Part shown: in pieces, positions 10,317 through 20,631 of the stretch
How the letters are laid out: every line of letters begins with the position of its first letter
How positions within the stretch are numbered: position 1 is the first letter of the stretch
Assembly (NCBI RefSeq): GCF_014647975.1
Contig: NZ_BMQF01000003.1
Location: 186,001-250,000, forward strand
Origin: Streptomyces fumigatiscleroticus
GTDB lineage: Bacteria > Actinomycetota > Actinomycetes > Streptomycetales > Streptomycetaceae
Length of the DNA stretch: 64,000 nt
Direction: 5' to 3'
Position numbers and translations under genes: made by a program
The notes under the pieces: model-generated
Told to the model about the DNA's origin: nothing
The model's input: the letters and a program-made list of their open reading frames with translations, nothing else
The model's database searches: none

Positions 10317-11281
10317 ACGACGCGCTCGACGTCACCCTGCGCCTCCTGATCGTCTTCGTCGTCTTCCTCGCCCTCCCCCTGATCGTCGGCCAGACCGAGC
10401 ACAAGGTGATGGCCCACATGCAGGGCCGTCTCGGCCCGATGTACGCCGGCGGCTTCCACGGCTGGGCCCAGCTCGTCGCCGACGGCGTGAAGTTCGCGCA
10501 GAAGGAGGACGTGGTCCCCACGGGCGCGGACCGCCGTATCTTCCAGCTCGCCCCCGCCGTAGCCCTCCTGCCCTACCTCCTGGTCCTCCTCGCCATCCCC
10601 ATCGCCCCCGGCGAGGGCGCCGTCGGCCAGGCCATCGACGCGGGCGTGTTCTTCGTCCTCGCCGTCATGGGCGTCGGCGTACTCGGCTCCCTCATGGCCG
10701 GCTGGGCCTCCGCCAACAAGTTCTCCCTCCTCGGCGGCCTCCGCACCGCCGCCCAGCTCCTCGCCTACGAACTCCCCATGCTGCTCGCCGCCGCCTCCGT
10801 GGCCATGGCGGCCGGCACGGTCTCGCTCCCCGGCATCCTCGACGCCTTCGAGTGGTGGTGGCTGCCCTGGCAGATCGTCGGCGCGATCGTCTTCTTCGTC
10901 GCCGGACTGGCCGAGCTGCAACGGCCCCCCTTCGACATGCCCGTCGCCGACTCGGAGATCATCTTCGGCGCCTACACCGAATACACCGGCCTGCGCTTCG
11001 CCCTCTTCCTCCTCGCCGAGTACGCCGGGATCGTCGTGCTGTGCGGCCTGACCACCGTCCTGTTCCTGGGCGGCTGGCACGGCCCCTGGGGCGCCGACGG
11101 CCTCGGCTGGGTGTGGACCCTGCTGAAGACGGCCGTTCTCGCCTTCGTCGTGATCTGGCTCCGCGTGACCTACCCCCGCCTGCGCGAGGACCAGCTCCAG
11201 AAACTGTCCTGGACCCTCCTCGTCCCCCTCTCCCTCGCCCAGATCGCCCTCACCGGCATCGTCAAGGTGGTGATCCAGTAA
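10313..11281 (+). CDS. nuoH: NADH-quinone oxidoreductase subunit H
   Basis: This membrane subunit joins the Q-module to the proton-pumping arm. The 322-residue polytopic protein has the conserved cytoplasmic signatures [11 protein letters not shown] and [20 protein letters not shown] at 10301 precedes GTG 10313, which overlaps the nuoC stop by 4 bp. In canonical nuo operons nuoD-G lie between nuoC and nuoH; here they are absent. Confidence 0.94.
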   Translation: MNDALDVTLRLLIVFVVFLALPLIVGQTEHKVMAHMQGRLGPMYAGGFHGWAQLVADGVKFAQKEDVVPTGADRRIFQLAPAVALLPYLLVLLAIPIAPGEGAVGQAIDAGVFFVLAVMGVGVLGSLMAGWASANKFSLLGGLRTAAQLLAYELPMLLAAASVAMAAGTVSLPGILDAFEWWWLPWQIVGAIVFFVAGLAELQRPPFDMPVADSEIIFGAYTEYTGLRFALFLLAEYAGIVVLCGLTTVLFLGGWHGPWGADGLGWVWTLLKTAVLAFVVIWLRVTYPRLREDQLQKLSWTLLVPLSLAQIALTGIVKVVIQ

Positions 11282-11283
11282 CC

Positions 11284-12072
11284 ATGGCCGAGCCTCAGCC
11301 GCCCACCCGGTCCCGCTTCCCTGGCAGCGGCCTCGCCAAGGGCCTGGCCGTCACCCTGCGCACGATGACGCGGAAGACCGTCACCGAGCAGTACCCGGAC
11401 GTCCAGCCCGAGCTCCCGCCCCGCACCCGCGGCGTCATCGGTCTCTTCGAGGAGAACTGCACGGTCTGCATGCTGTGCGCCCGCGAGTGCCCGGACTGGT
11501 GCATCTACATCGACTCCCACAAGGAGACGGTCCCGGCCGCGACCCCCGGCGGCCGCGAACGCAGCCGCAATGTCCTGGACCGCTTCGCCATCGACTTCTC
11601 CCTCTGCATGTACTGCGGTATCTGCATCGAGGTCTGTCCTTTCGACGCGCTGTTCTGGTCCCCCGAGTTCGAGTACTCCGAGACCGACATCCGGGACCTC
11701 ACCCACGAACGCGACAAGCTCCGCGAGTGGATGTGGACGGTGCCCGCCCCGCCGGCCCTCGACCCCGGCGCGGAGGAGCCGAAGGAACTCGCCGCCGCTC
11801 GCAAGACCGCCGAGAAACTGGCCGCCCAGCAGGAAGCCGCAGTCGCCGGGTCCGCCGAGCGGCCCGCCGTCCAGCCGGAGTCCGCCGGAGCCGGAGCCGG
11901 TCCTGCCACGCCGCCCGCCGCCGGAGCCGGTCCCGGCACGGCGCCCCCCGCCGCTCCGGACGGCAGTGAGCCGCACGCCGACGAGCAGGCCCGCGCGACC
12001 GAAGGGCCCACCCGCCCGGCGGGAGAGTCCAAGCAGCAGACGGACCGGCCGAGGCGGGAGGGCCGGGAATGA
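11284..12072 (+). CDS. nuoI: NADH-quinone oxidoreductase subunit I (two 4Fe-4S ferredoxin-like)
   Basis: This subunit carries clusters N6a and N6b. Two complete CxxCxxCxxxCP motifs are visible (C59/62/65/69 and C108/111/114/118). After about residue 170 a disordered Ala/Glu/Pro tail extends it to 262 residues, against ~180 in E. coli. The start is 2 bp after the nuoH stop. The two clusters would be the natural entry point for ferredoxin electrons if no NuoEFG module is used. Confidence 0.94.
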   Translation: MAEPQPPTRSRFPGSGLAKGLAVTLRTMTRKTVTEQYPDVQPELPPRTRGVIGLFEENCTVCMLCARECPDWCIYIDSHKETVPAATPGGRERSRNVLDRFAIDFSLCMYCGICIEVCPFDALFWSPEFEYSETDIRDLTHERDKLREWMWTVPAPPALDPGAEEPKELAAARKTAEKLAAQQEAAVAGSAERPAVQPESAGAGAGPATPPAAGAGPGTAPPAAPDGSEPHADEQARATEGPTRPAGESKQQTDRPRREGRE

Positions 12073-12782
12073 CCCTCGCAGCGACCGCCGGACAGCTCGC
12101 GTCGGGCGCCACGACCACCGCCGCCGGCGCCCACGGTTTCCTGTCTCCGACCGGTGTCGAGATCGCCTTCCTCCTCGTCGGCCTGGTCACCTTCGGCGCC
12201 GCCCTCGTCACCGTCACCACCCGGCAGCTGGTTCACGCCGCCCTGTGGCTGGTGGTGACCCTCGGCGGCCTCGCCGTCGAGTACCTCCTGCTCACGGCCG
12301 AGTTCATCGCCTGGGTACAGGTCCTCATCTACGTCGGTTCCGTCGTCGTCCTCCTCCTGTTCGGTCTGATGCTCACCCGGGCGCCCATCGGCCGCTCCCC
12401 GGACGCCGACTCCGGCAACCGCTGGGCCGCCCTCGCGGTGGCCGTCGCCGCCGCGGCGGCCCTGGTGTGGGTCGTCGTCGACGCCTTCCGCACCACGTGG
12501 ATCGACCTGGACGGCCCGGCCGCCGGCTCCACCCGGGTCACTGGCCAGAGCCTGTTCCAGAACTGGGTCCTTCCCTTCGAGGCCCTCTCCGTCCTCCTCC
12601 TCGCCGCCCTGGTCGGCGCGATCGTCCTGTCCCGCAAGGCCACGGCGGACGCGGCCACGGCGGCCACGGGCGTCAAGGAAGCCACGACAGCCACGGATGT
12701 CACAGAGGCCACAGAGGTCACGGACTCGGCCGAGGGCCGTGGTGGTGCCGCGGACCAGGCAGACAAGGGTGGTGTCCGCTGA
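12069..12782 (+). CDS. nuoJ: NADH-quinone oxidoreductase subunit J
   Basis: This is a membrane-arm subunit with five hydrophobic helices in residues ~28-185. A Thr/Ala/Glu-rich cytoplasmic tail ([17 protein letters not shown]) makes it 237 residues, longer than usual. The ATGA overlap with nuoI and 1-bp overlap with nuoK indicate coupling. Confidence 0.92.
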   Translation: MTLAATAGQLASGATTTAAGAHGFLSPTGVEIAFLLVGLVTFGAALVTVTTRQLVHAALWLVVTLGGLAVEYLLLTAEFIAWVQVLIYVGSVVVLLLFGLMLTRAPIGRSPDADSGNRWAALAVAVAAAAALVWVVVDAFRTTWIDLDGPAAGSTRVTGQSLFQNWVLPFEALSVLLLAALVGAIVLSRKATADAATAATGVKEATTATDVTEATEVTDSAEGRGGAADQADKGGVR

Positions 12783-13234
12783 TGCACCTCGTCCATCCCG
12801 CCGTACTCTCCGCCCTCCTGTTCTGCACGGGCCTGTACGGCGTCCTCGCCCGCCGCAACGCGATCCTGGTCCTGATGTCGGTCGAGCTGATGCTCAACGC
12901 CGTCAACCTCAACCTGGTCGCCTTCGACGTCTGGCTGAGCAGGACCGCCGAGGAGACCCTGCACTCCGGACAGGCACTGACCCTGTTCACCATCGCCATC
13001 GCCGCCGCCGAGATCGGCATCGGCCTGGCGATCGTCCTCGCCGTGTACCGCAACCGCGGCACCTCGGACATCGACAAGCTCCGCGACACCGCCGAGGGGC
13101 ACGGTCCCGACGGTCCCGACGGGGCCGATGGCTCCGGCAGCGACGCTCTCCCGGCCGAGCCGGCCGGTCAGGCCGGTCAGGCCGGTCAGGCCGAGCGAGC
13201 CGGGCGGGCCAAGAAGGCTGAGGCCACCGCGTGA
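12782..13234 (+). CDS. nuoK: NADH-quinone oxidoreductase subunit K
   Basis: This is an Mrp-type antiporter-like small subunit with three helices. The conserved Glu residues lie in [13 protein letters not shown] and [12 protein letters not shown]. The core of ~100 residues is followed by a Gly/Ala/Glu tail ([15 protein letters not shown] repeat) to 150. The ATG shares its first base with the nuoJ stop, and the stop overlaps nuoL GTG by 4 bp. Confidence 0.93.
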   Translation: MHLVHPAVLSALLFCTGLYGVLARRNAILVLMSVELMLNAVNLNLVAFDVWLSRTAEETLHSGQALTLFTIAIAAAEIGIGLAIVLAVYRNRGTSDIDKLRDTAEGHGPDGPDGADGSGSDALPAEPAGQAGQAGQAERAGRAKKAEATA

Positions 13235-15225
13235 CCACGACCACCCTCGCCGTCCTCGTTCCCCTCCTTCCGTTCCTGGGCGCCGTCACCGGCCTGCTCC
13301 TGGGCCGTACGGCTCCCGGTTTCGTCCGTCCGCTCGCCGTGCTGCCGACACTCGCCGCGCTGGTGCTCGCCGTGCTGGTCGCCGCGCGCCAGGGCGGTGG
13401 CCGGGCCGTCGACGCCGCCACCGAGCTCACGCCCACCGGCTCGGTGCCCATCGAACTCGCCCTGCACATCGACGGCTTCGCCGCCCTCGTCGCCGTCCTG
13501 GTCGGCCTCGTGGCCGGCTGCGTGCAGATCTACTCGACGGGCTATCTGCGCGACGACCCGCGCTACCCCTCCTACGCCGCTCTCGTCTCCCTCTTCACCT
13601 CCGCGATGCTCCTCGTCGTCTACACCGGCGATCTGATGGTGCTGCTGGTCGGCTGGGAGATCATGGGCATCTGCTCCTACTTCCTGGTCGGCCACTACTG
13701 GGAGACCCCTCAGGCCCGCGCCGCCTCCCTCAAGGCCTTCCTGGTGACCAAGCTCGGTGACGTCCCCTTCCTGATCGGCCTGCTCGCGCTGGCCGGCGAC
13801 ACCGGGTCCTTCCGCATCACGAAGATCCTCGGCACCGTCGCGGGCGGCGGACTCGACCACCCGACCGTGATCGCCCTGTTGCTCCTGGCCGGCGTGGCGG
13901 GCAAGTCGGCACAGTTCCCGCTGCACACCTGGCTTCCCGATGCCATGGCGGGCCCCACGCCCGTCTCCGCGCTGATCCACGCCGCGACCATGGTCGCCGC
14001 CGGTGTCTATTTCGTCGCCCGGCTCCTTCCGGTGTTCGAGGCCTCCCGGGCCGTGATGGTCGTCCTCGCCGTGATGGCCGCCGTCACGATGGCCGGCTCG
14101 GCGCTCGCCGCGCTCGCCCAGGACGACATCAAGCGCGTCCTCGCCTACTCGACGATCGGCCAGCTCGGCTACATGACCGCCGCCCTCGCCGTCGGCGAGC
14201 GCGGAGCCGCCGTCTTCCACCTCCTGTCCCACGGCGCCTTCAAGGCGCTGCTGTTCCTCGCGGCCGGCGTGATCATCCACGCCGCCGGCACCAACTCACT
14301 GGCCGCCATGTCCCGCATGAAGGGTCTGCGCGACCGCGTCCCCGACGCCTACTGGACGATGACCGTGGCGCTGCTGGCACTCGCGGCGATCCCGCCGTTC
14401 AGCGGCTTCTTCTCCAAGGAGTCCGTCCTCGGCGCCGCCGAGCACGTGGCCACCGGGCACACCGAGCACGCCCCCGGCGCCGCCGGCTGGACCGTCCTCG
14501 TCGCCGGCCTGCTCACGGCCCTGCTCACCGCCGCGTACGCGATGCGCCTGTGGCTGCTGGCCTTCCGCGGACGGGGCGCCGAAGCCCCCGACCACGGCAG
14601 GCAGCCACTGGTGATGAACGCCGTGCTGTGGGTGCTCGCCGTCCCGTCCCTCGCCTTCGGCGGGCTCGCCTTCTGTCTGCTGCCCGACTGGTTCGACGGC
14701 CGTGACCTGACACCGACCCTCACCACCTCCGTGCTCGGCACGGGTGCGGCCCTGGTCGGCGGCATCATCACCTACGGCGCCTGGCGGCACACCACCGCAC
14801 TCGCGGCCCGCGTACCGCTGGGCGCGGTCGCGGCCCACCCGGAGGGCGATGCGGGGCTGGTCGAGGCCGAGGCCATCGCCGCCCACGAGCCCGCGTACGG
14901 AGACATCGCCCACGCATCCGACCCGTCGGACCCGGGACGGCTCCTGCTCGGCCCGCTGCACCGCCACGCGGCCGCCGGCTTCCACGTGGACGCCGTGTAC
15001 TCGGCGCTCTTCGTCCGCCCGGTCAGGGCCGGAGCGAGTCTCGTCCGGTTCCTCGACCGCGAGGTCGTCGACACCTACGTACGCGGCGCGGGCACCCTGC
15101 CCCGCTGGCTCGGCACCGCCGTGCGCCGCGCCCAGACCGGCAATGTGCAGACCTATGTGAGCGCGCTGCTCGCCGGCACCGTCGTCCTCGCGGTCGCCGC
15201 CGTCCTCGTCGCCACGGGAGCGTGA
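13231..15225 (+). CDS. nuoL: NADH-quinone oxidoreductase subunit L
   Basis: This is an antiporter-like proton-pumping subunit (664 residues, about 15-16 helices plus the C-terminal lateral helix region). Typical signatures are [31 protein letters not shown] and [18 protein letters not shown]. The GTG start overlaps nuoK. The conserved Lys and Glu of the pumping channel lie in these motifs. Confidence 0.95.
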   Translation: MTTTTLAVLVPLLPFLGAVTGLLLGRTAPGFVRPLAVLPTLAALVLAVLVAARQGGGRAVDAATELTPTGSVPIELALHIDGFAALVAVLVGLVAGCVQIYSTGYLRDDPRYPSYAALVSLFTSAMLLVVYTGDLMVLLVGWEIMGICSYFLVGHYWETPQARAASLKAFLVTKLGDVPFLIGLLALAGDTGSFRITKILGTVAGGGLDHPTVIALLLLAGVAGKSAQFPLHTWLPDAMAGPTPVSALIHAATMVAAGVYFVARLLPVFEASRAVMVVLAVMAAVTMAGSALAALAQDDIKRVLAYSTIGQLGYMTAALAVGERGAAVFHLLSHGAFKALLFLAAGVIIHAAGTNSLAAMSRMKGLRDRVPDAYWTMTVALLALAAIPPFSGFFSKESVLGAAEHVATGHTEHAPGAAGWTVLVAGLLTALLTAAYAMRLWLLAFRGRGAEAPDHGRQPLVMNAVLWVLAVPSLAFGGLAFCLLPDWFDGRDLTPTLTTSVLGTGAALVGGIITYGAWRHTTALAARVPLGAVAAHPEGDAGLVEAEAIAAHEPAYGDIAHASDPSDPGRLLLGPLHRHAAAGFHVDAVYSALFVRPVRAGASLVRFLDREVVDTYVRGAGTLPRWLGTAVRRAQTGNVQTYVSALLAGTVVLAVAAVLVATGA

Positions 15226-15231
15226 GCAGGC

Positions 15232-16806
15232 GTGATCGATATCAACGAGTCCGTGATGCAGTTCCTTCTGGCATTCGTCGTCGTCGGCCCGCTCCTCGGG
15301 GCCGCCGCCGCTCTCCTGCCGGCCCCGCCCGGGCTGAAGGGGAAGTCGCCCGGGCAGGCCGTGCTCCGGCACGGCGTGACCGTCACCGGCGCCGTCCTCG
15401 CCGCCGCCATCGTCCTGGCACTCGGCTTCGACCACGACCAGCCGTCGAAGATGCAGGCCACGACCGACATCAGCTGGATCCCCGCACTCGACGTGCGGAT
15501 CCACCTCGGCATCGACGGCATCTCCCTCCCCCTCCTGGTCCTGACCGCGCTGCTGACCTTCCTCTGCGCGCTCTACTCGTACTTCAAGATGCCCGCGGGC
15601 CCGTCCCCGAAGGCGTTCGTCGCGCTGCTGCTCGTCCTGGAGTCCGGCACCCTCGCCACCTTCGCCGTCCTCGACCTGCTGCTGTTCTTCCTCGCCTTCG
15701 AGACGGTGCTGATCCCGATGTACTTCCTCATCGCCCGCTGGGGCGGCGAGGACCGGAGCCGGGCCGCCTGGAAGTTCATCCTGTACACGCTGCTCGGCTC
15801 CGTGGTCATGCTGCTCGGCCTGCTCCTGATCGGAATCAGGGCGGGCACATTCGACATGGTGGCACTCGCCACTGACAACGGCCGGTCGCTGACCACATCC
15901 GTGCAGGTCATTGCCGTTCTGGCGATCGGGATCGGGCTCGCGGTCAAGACGCCGATGTGGCCGTTGCACAGCTGGCTGCCCGACGCTCACACCGCCGCGC
16001 CGACCGTCGGCTCGGTCCTGCTGGCCGGTGTACTGCTGAAGATGGGTACGTACGGTTTCGTCCGAATTCTGCTCCCTGTCGCGCCGGACGGCTTCCGCAC
16101 CTTCGCGCCGTGCCTCGCCGCCTTCGCCGTCGTCGGGATCATCTACGGATCCCTGGCCTGCCTGGCCCTCGCCAAGCAGGGCGCGAAGGGCGACCTCAAG
16201 CGCCTCATCGCCTACTCCTCCGTCGGCCACATGGGCTTCGTCCTGCTCGGCATCGCCACCATGACCCCGACCGGCGTGAACGGCGCGCTGTTCGCCAACA
16301 TCGCCCACGGCCTCATCACCGGCCTGCTCTTCTTCCTGGTCGGCGGCGTGAAGGACCGCACCGGCACCACCGATCTCGACACTCTGGCCGAGGAGACCGG
16401 CGCGGCGCTGTACGGCAAGGCCCCCCGTCTCGGCGGCCTGCTCGCCTTCGCGGCGGTGGCCTCTCTCGGCCTGCCGGGCCTGGCCGGGTTCTGGGGCGAG
16501 ATGCTGGCCCTGTTCGGAGCCTTCGAGCCCGCGGCCGACCTGAGTCGCCCCGCCTTCCTCACCTTCATGGCGATCGCGGCCTTCGGCACGCTGCTGACGG
16601 CCGCGTACATGCTGATCGTGGTCCGCCGCGTCTGCATGGGCGCCGCCCCGCAGGAAGCGCCGAAGCTCACCGACGTACGCACCTACGAGTTCGCGGCCTG
16701 GACGCCGCTCGTCGCCCTCACCGTGGTCGCCGGGCTGTGGCCCCGGGCCCTCCTGGGCCTGACCGACCCGGCCGTGCAGCAGCTCCTCGCAGGAGGCACC
16801 CGATGA
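15232..16806 (+). CDS. nuoM: NADH-quinone oxidoreductase subunit M
   Basis: This is an antiporter-like subunit (524 residues). Signatures include LAFETVLIPMYFLIARWG and VKTPMWPLHSWLPDAHTAAP. GTG 15232 lies 6 bp after nuoL, and the stop overlaps the nuoN ATG by 4 bp. Confidence 0.94.
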   Translation: MIDINESVMQFLLAFVVVGPLLGAAAALLPAPPGLKGKSPGQAVLRHGVTVTGAVLAAAIVLALGFDHDQPSKMQATTDISWIPALDVRIHLGIDGISLPLLVLTALLTFLCALYSYFKMPAGPSPKAFVALLLVLESGTLATFAVLDLLLFFLAFETVLIPMYFLIARWGGEDRSRAAWKFILYTLLGSVVMLLGLLLIGIRAGTFDMVALATDNGRSLTTSVQVIAVLAIGIGLAVKTPMWPLHSWLPDAHTAAPTVGSVLLAGVLLKMGTYGFVRILLPVAPDGFRTFAPCLAAFAVVGIIYGSLACLALAKQGAKGDLKRLIAYSSVGHMGFVLLGIATMTPTGVNGALFANIAHGLITGLLFFLVGGVKDRTGTTDLDTLAEETGAALYGKAPRLGGLLAFAAVASLGLPGLAGFWGEMLALFGAFEPAADLSRPAFLTFMAIAAFGTLLTAAYMLIVVRRVCMGAAPQEAPKLTDVRTYEFAAWTPLVALTVVAGLWPRALLGLTDPAVQQLLAGGTR

Positions 16807-18302
16807 GCTCCCTCGTCCAGTCCGTCGACTGGCTCGCCGTCGCACCGCCCGTCATCGCGGCGGTCGTCGCACTCGTCGTCCTCGTCGCCGACCTCTTCCT
16901 GGAGGACAGCAGGAAGTCACTGCTGGGCTGGGTGTCGGTCGCCGGCCTGGCCGCCTCCGCGCTCATGCTGCTGCCGCTCGTGGACGGTGACCGCAGCACC
17001 TTCTGTCTCACCGGCCACGCGGATGTGTGCAGCTACACGGCCGACCGCTTCACCCTGATCATCCAGCTTCTGGTCCTCGGCGGCGCCCTGCTGGCCGCCT
17101 TGCTGTCGGTCACGGCCCTCGGAAGCACCGACAGAGGGCTCCCTGAGGGCGAGTTCTGGTTCCTGCTGCTCTCCTCCGCGGCCGGCGCCGCACTGCTGCC
17201 CGCCTCCCGTGACCTCGCGACCCTGGTCGTCGCCCTGGAGGTCGCCTCCCTGCCCGCCTTCGCCCTCGTCGGCCTCCGGCACGGCGACCGGAAGTCCTCC
17301 GAAGCGGCCCTGAAGTTCTTCCTGTCCTCGGTGACCGCCACCGCGGTCAGCCTCATGGGCATCAGCTTCGTGTACGCCTCCACGGGCACCCTCTACCTCA
17401 CCCAGGTCGCCGACCGGATCGCCGGTGTCGACGGCCAGCTCCACACCCTCGCCCAGACCGGCGTCGTCCTCACTCTCGTCGGCTTCGCCTTCAAGACGGC
17501 CGCCGTCCCCTTCCACTTCTGGGTACCGGACACCTATGTGGGGGCGCCGCTGCCGATCGCCGCCTACCTGTCGGTCGTCGGCAAGGCGGTCGGTTTCTCC
17601 GGCCTGATCCTCGTGACCGTCGTCGCCCTGCCGTCGTACGCGGACGTCTGGGGACCCGCACTCGCGGCGCTGGCCGCGCTCACCATGACCGTCGGCAACG
17701 TCGGGGCCCTGCGCCAGCAGGCCACGCGCGCGTACAGCGCGGTCCGGCTGCTCGCCTGGTCTTCCGTCGGCCAGGCCGGCTACCTCCTGGTGCCGGTCGC
17801 TGCCGCCGCGTACTCCGACGACGCCCAGCGGTCGATCGGTTCCACCGTCGCCTACGCCCTGATGTACGGCGCCGTGAACCTCGGCGCCTTCGCGGTGGCC
17901 GCGCTCGTGGGCCGCACACGCACCCTCAACCGCGTCGCCGACTACCGCGGCCTGTACGCGTCGAATCCCCTGACCGCCCTGCTCCTGGCGTTCTTCCTGC
18001 TCTGCCTCGCCGGGCTGCCGCCGGGCATCATCGGCCTCTTCGCGAAGGTCACGGTCTTCTCCGCGGCCGTCGACGCGGGCCTCGGCTGGCTCGCCGTGGT
18101 CATGGCCGTCAACGTCGTCATCGCGCTGTTCTACTACCTCCAGTGGACGGCCCTGCTGTTCCGCGTCCCCGAGGGCAGTCCCGACAGGCACCGGGCTCCG
18201 GCGCCCCTCACGGCCGCGATCGCCCTGACGGCGGTCGCCGGCGTCGTGCTCTCGGGAGCACCCCAGCTGGTCCTGCGCTTCGCCGACACCGGACTCTTCT
18301 GA
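16803..18302 (+). CDS. nuoN: NADH-quinone oxidoreductase subunit N
   Basis: This is the third antiporter-like subunit (499 residues). It shows the family motifs ALEVASLPAFALVG and FKTAAVPFHFWVPDTYVGAP. An AGGAGG-type site precedes ATG 16803 inside the end of nuoM. It is the last gene of the operon. Confidence 0.94.
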   Translation: MSSLVQSVDWLAVAPPVIAAVVALVVLVADLFLEDSRKSLLGWVSVAGLAASALMLLPLVDGDRSTFCLTGHADVCSYTADRFTLIIQLLVLGGALLAALLSVTALGSTDRGLPEGEFWFLLLSSAAGAALLPASRDLATLVVALEVASLPAFALVGLRHGDRKSSEAALKFFLSSVTATAVSLMGISFVYASTGTLYLTQVADRIAGVDGQLHTLAQTGVVLTLVGFAFKTAAVPFHFWVPDTYVGAPLPIAAYLSVVGKAVGFSGLILVTVVALPSYADVWGPALAALAALTMTVGNVGALRQQATRAYSAVRLLAWSSVGQAGYLLVPVAAAAYSDDAQRSIGSTVAYALMYGAVNLGAFAVAALVGRTRTLNRVADYRGLYASNPLTALLLAFFLLCLAGLPPGIIGLFAKVTVFSAAVDAGLGWLAVVMAVNVVIALFYYLQWTALLFRVPEGSPDRHRAPAPLTAAIALTAVAGVVLSGAPQLVLRFADTGLF

Positions 18303-18324
18303 CCCACGCTCCGACGGCCGGGGC

Positions 18325-18353
18325 ATCGGGCACCCGTGCGTGGGGCACCCGAT
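18325..18353 (+). terminator. Possible weak terminator after nuoN
   Basis: ATCGGG (18325-18330) pairs with CCCGAT (18348-18353), with an inner CCC/GGG stem. It is imperfect and has no T-run. It is the only candidate in the 248 bp between nuoN and the HtpX gene. Confidence 0.35.
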
Positions 18354-18550
18354 CACCACGCGCGCGTGCCGCATGCCGCTGCCGTCACCCGGACGGCCCA
18401 CGCGCGCCGCCGTGAGCACAAGGGAACCCGTGGCCGTTGCCTGGCGTTGACCAGTAAGGGAGGGTCCACTGGAGCTGACACCACGGCACCAGTGGCATCG
18501 GACATCAGCAAGCAAAGGGTTCCCCTGCTGCACCACTTGGAGGGCGTACC

Positions 18551-19414
18551 GTGCACCGCCGGCACAACGGGCTCAGGACCGCAGTACTCCTCGGGGGACT
18601 GTCCGCACTCATCATCGTCATCGGCAGCTTCTTCGGCCGCACGGGGCTCGTCGTCGCGGTCCTGGTAGCGCTGGGTACCAATGCGTACGCCTACTGGAAC
18701 AGCGACAAGCTGGCGCTCCGCGCGATGCGCGCCCGCCCCGTGAGCGAGTTCGAGGCTCCCGGGCTGTACCGCATGGTGCGCGAGCTCTCCACCCAGGCCC
18801 GCCAGCCGATGCCACGTCTGTACATCTCCCCGACGGAGGCCCCGAACGCCTTCGCCACCGGCCGCAACCCGCGCAACGCCGCGGTCTGCTGCACCGAGGG
18901 CATCCTGCGCATCCTCGACGAGCGCGAACTGCGCGGCGTCATCGGCCATGAGCTCAGCCATGTCTACAACCGCGACATCCTGATCTCCTCGGTCGCCGGT
19001 GCGCTGGCATCCGTGATCATGTTCCTGGTCAACTTCGCCTGGCTGATCCCCATCGGCCGGTCCGACGACGATGACGGCCCCGGCCTCCTCGGCATGCTGC
19101 TGATCATGATCCTGGGCCCGCTCGCCGCCACCCTCATCCAGCTGGCCATCAGCCGCTCCAGGGAGTACGAGGCCGACGCTTCCGGCGCCCAGATCACCGG
19201 CGACCCGCTCGCCCTCGCCAGCGCCCTGCGCAAGCTCGAACTGGGCACCAAGCAGCTGCCGCTGCCCCCGGAGCCCCGCATCGAGACCGCCAGCCACATG
19301 ATGATCGCGAACCCCTTCCGCCCGGGCCAGGGACTGTCGAAGATGTTCTCCACGCACCCGCCGATGGCGGACCGTATCGCCCGACTCGAGAGGATGGCAG
19401 GTCGCCCCCAGTGA
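18551..19414 (+). CDS. htpX: M48-family membrane zinc metalloprotease HtpX
   Basis: HtpX proteases cleave misfolded or overexpressed membrane proteins at the cytoplasmic face. The 287-residue protein has two N-terminal helices (~9-46), the zinc motif HELSH at 133-137, two more helices (~145-200) and the third ligand E207 in [16 protein letters not shown] 18551 follows a GGAGG-type site. The stop overlaps the next gene by 4 bp, so the YccF-like membrane protein is probably co-translated. No HspR-type operator was found upstream. Confidence 0.92.
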   Translation: MHRRHNGLRTAVLLGGLSALIIVIGSFFGRTGLVVAVLVALGTNAYAYWNSDKLALRAMRARPVSEFEAPGLYRMVRELSTQARQPMPRLYISPTEAPNAFATGRNPRNAAVCCTEGILRILDERELRGVIGHELSHVYNRDILISSVAGALASVIMFLVNFAWLIPIGRSDDDDGPGLLGMLLIMILGPLAATLIQLAISRSREYEADASGAQITGDPLALASALRKLELGTKQLPLPPEPRIETASHMMIANPFRPGQGLSKMFSTHPPMADRIARLERMAGRPQ

Positions 19415-19803
19415 AGACGATCCTCAATGTCATATGGCTCATCCTCAGCGGCTTCTGGTTGTTCCTCGGCTATCTGCTGGCGGGTGTGCTGCTCTGCATA
19501 ACGATCATCGGCATCCCGTTCGGCATCGCCTCCTTCCGTATCGGCGTCTACGCCTTGTGGCCCTTCGGCCACACGACGGTCGAGCGCCGTGACGCGGGCG
19601 CGCCCTCCTGCATCGGCAACGTCCTGTGGCTGATCCTCGCGGGCTGGTGGCTGGCCATAGCTCACGTCGTCACCGGCATCGCCCAATGCGTCACGATCAT
19701 CGGCATTCCCTTGGGCATCGCCAACTTCAAGCTGATCCCAATCTCGCTGTTCCCCCTGGGCCGCGAGATCGTACCGACGGACCAGCCCTTCGCAAGGCGC
19801 TGA
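19411..19803 (+). CDS. YccF-domain inner membrane protein
   Basis: The 130-residue protein is an internal duplication. Each half has a Trp-rich amphipathic start ([12 protein letters not shown] / [12 protein letters not shown]) followed by a helix ending in [12 protein letters not shown] / [12 protein letters not shown]. This is the YccF (DUF307) architecture, function unknown. GTG 19411 overlaps htpX by 4 bp, which suggests a role linked to membrane quality control, though this is inference. Confidence 0.85.
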   Translation: MKTILNVIWLILSGFWLFLGYLLAGVLLCITIIGIPFGIASFRIGVYALWPFGHTTVERRDAGAPSCIGNVLWLILAGWWLAIAHVVTGIAQCVTIIGIPLGIANFKLIPISLFPLGREIVPTDQPFARR

Positions 19804-19879
19804 CGGCCAGCCCAGGGGAGTGAGCGGGACGGCCCGTGGCCCGCCGCCCCGCTCAAACCGCCCGGGTCCCGGAGCGCCG

Positions 19880-19942
19880 TTGTCCACAACCACCGGGTTG
19901 TCCCCGACCATCGGGTTTTCCACAAGCTTCGGGTTGTCCACA
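19880..19942 (+). promoter_or_regulatory. Array of four phased DnaA-box-like 9-mers
   Basis: TTGTCCACA occurs at 19880-19888 and 19934-19942, TTTTCCACA at 19916-19924, and a decayed TTGTCCCCG at 19898-19906. Starts are exactly 18 bp apart and all are in one orientation. TTGTCCACA is the preferred DnaA box of Streptomyces. Each 18-bp unit ends in CGGG or a relic of it, so the array is also a tandem repeat. It lies in the 179-bp gap upstream of the SMI1-like gene and could titrate DnaA or make that gene DnaA-responsive. Confidence 0.6.
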
Positions 19943-19982
19943 GGCCCGCCCGGCTGTCAGTGGCGGCCTGCATCATGAACCC

Positions 19983-20549
19983 ATGACCGAGCGCGAGCAG
20001 TTGCTGGCACGGGTGGCGGCCAAGGCCCGCAGCACCCGCCCCTGGGGCTGGCCTTCCCTCCCCGAGCCTGTCGACGCGGCCGTCACGGCCCGCGCCGAGA
20101 CCGCCCTGGGCTTCACCCTGCCCCCGCTGCTCGCCGACCTCTACCTGCGCATAGGCGACGGTGGTTTCGGCCCGGAGTACGGCCTGTTGCCCCTGCTCGA
20201 CAGCCCGCCCTCCGGCGAGCCCGCCGCCGTCACGCAATATCTCGCCAACCGCGAGAGCGGCCGCAAGGACCCCGACTGGCCGTGGCCCGAGGGCGTCCTG
20301 CCGATATCCCACTGGGGCTGCGGAATGTACGCCTGTGTGGACTGCCGCGCCCCACACGCCACCGTCCTGCTCTTCGAGCCGAATGCCGACGAGGCCGACC
20401 ACGCCTGGTTCGTGGACGCCCCCACTCTCACGGACTGGCTGCACGCCTGGCTCGACGGCACCGGCTGGTACGAGGAGGAGAACGAGGGCACGGATCTGCC
20501 CCCGTGGCCCGACTTCCGCATACGCGCGATCTCCGGGCGGATCTCCTGA
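19983..20549 (+). CDS. SMI1/KNR4-family-like protein
   Basis: The 188-residue soluble protein begins with a helix and the SMI1/KNR4 pattern: TALGFTLPPLLADLYLRIGDGGFGPEYGLLPL (described; residues ~39-70), then a Trp-rich middle (WPWPEGVLPISHWGCGMYACVD) and a WLDGTGW helix. In other bacteria this fold serves as immunity or regulatory protein, often against contact toxins, but no toxin gene is adjacent. ATG 19983 was chosen because homology starts there and the upstream frame is repeat DNA. It is convergent with the permease gene. Confidence 0.75.
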   Translation: MTEREQLLARVAAKARSTRPWGWPSLPEPVDAAVTARAETALGFTLPPLLADLYLRIGDGGFGPEYGLLPLLDSPPSGEPAAVTQYLANRESGRKDPDWPWPEGVLPISHWGCGMYACVDCRAPHATVLLFEPNADEADHAWFVDAPTLTDWLHAWLDGTGWYEEENEGTDLPPWPDFRIRAISGRIS

Positions 20550-20552
20550 GCG

Positions 20553-20583
20553 CTCCCGGTACAGGACCGCTCCGCGCCGGGAG
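20553..20583. terminator. Possible hairpin between convergent genes
   Basis: CTCCCGG (20553-20559) and CCGGGAG (20577-20583) could form a 7-bp stem with a 17-nt loop between the SMI1-like and permease genes. This is weak evidence. Confidence 0.3.
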
Positions 20584-20631
20584 AAGACCGACCGGACACA
20601 GTTCCCGAGCCGCGTGCTGTAACGGGTCGGC

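Noticed and set aside
18430..18500. HspR (HAIR) or CIRCE heat-shock operator before htpX
   Set aside because: Only short CCASTGG-type half sites are seen (18466-18472, 18489-18495); neither CTTGAGT-N7-ACTCAAG nor a CIRCE element is present.
19836..19982. Coding through the DnaA-box array as an N-terminus of the SMI1-like protein
   Set aside because: The peptide is Pro/Gly/Arg repeat sequence and family similarity starts only at ATG 19983.
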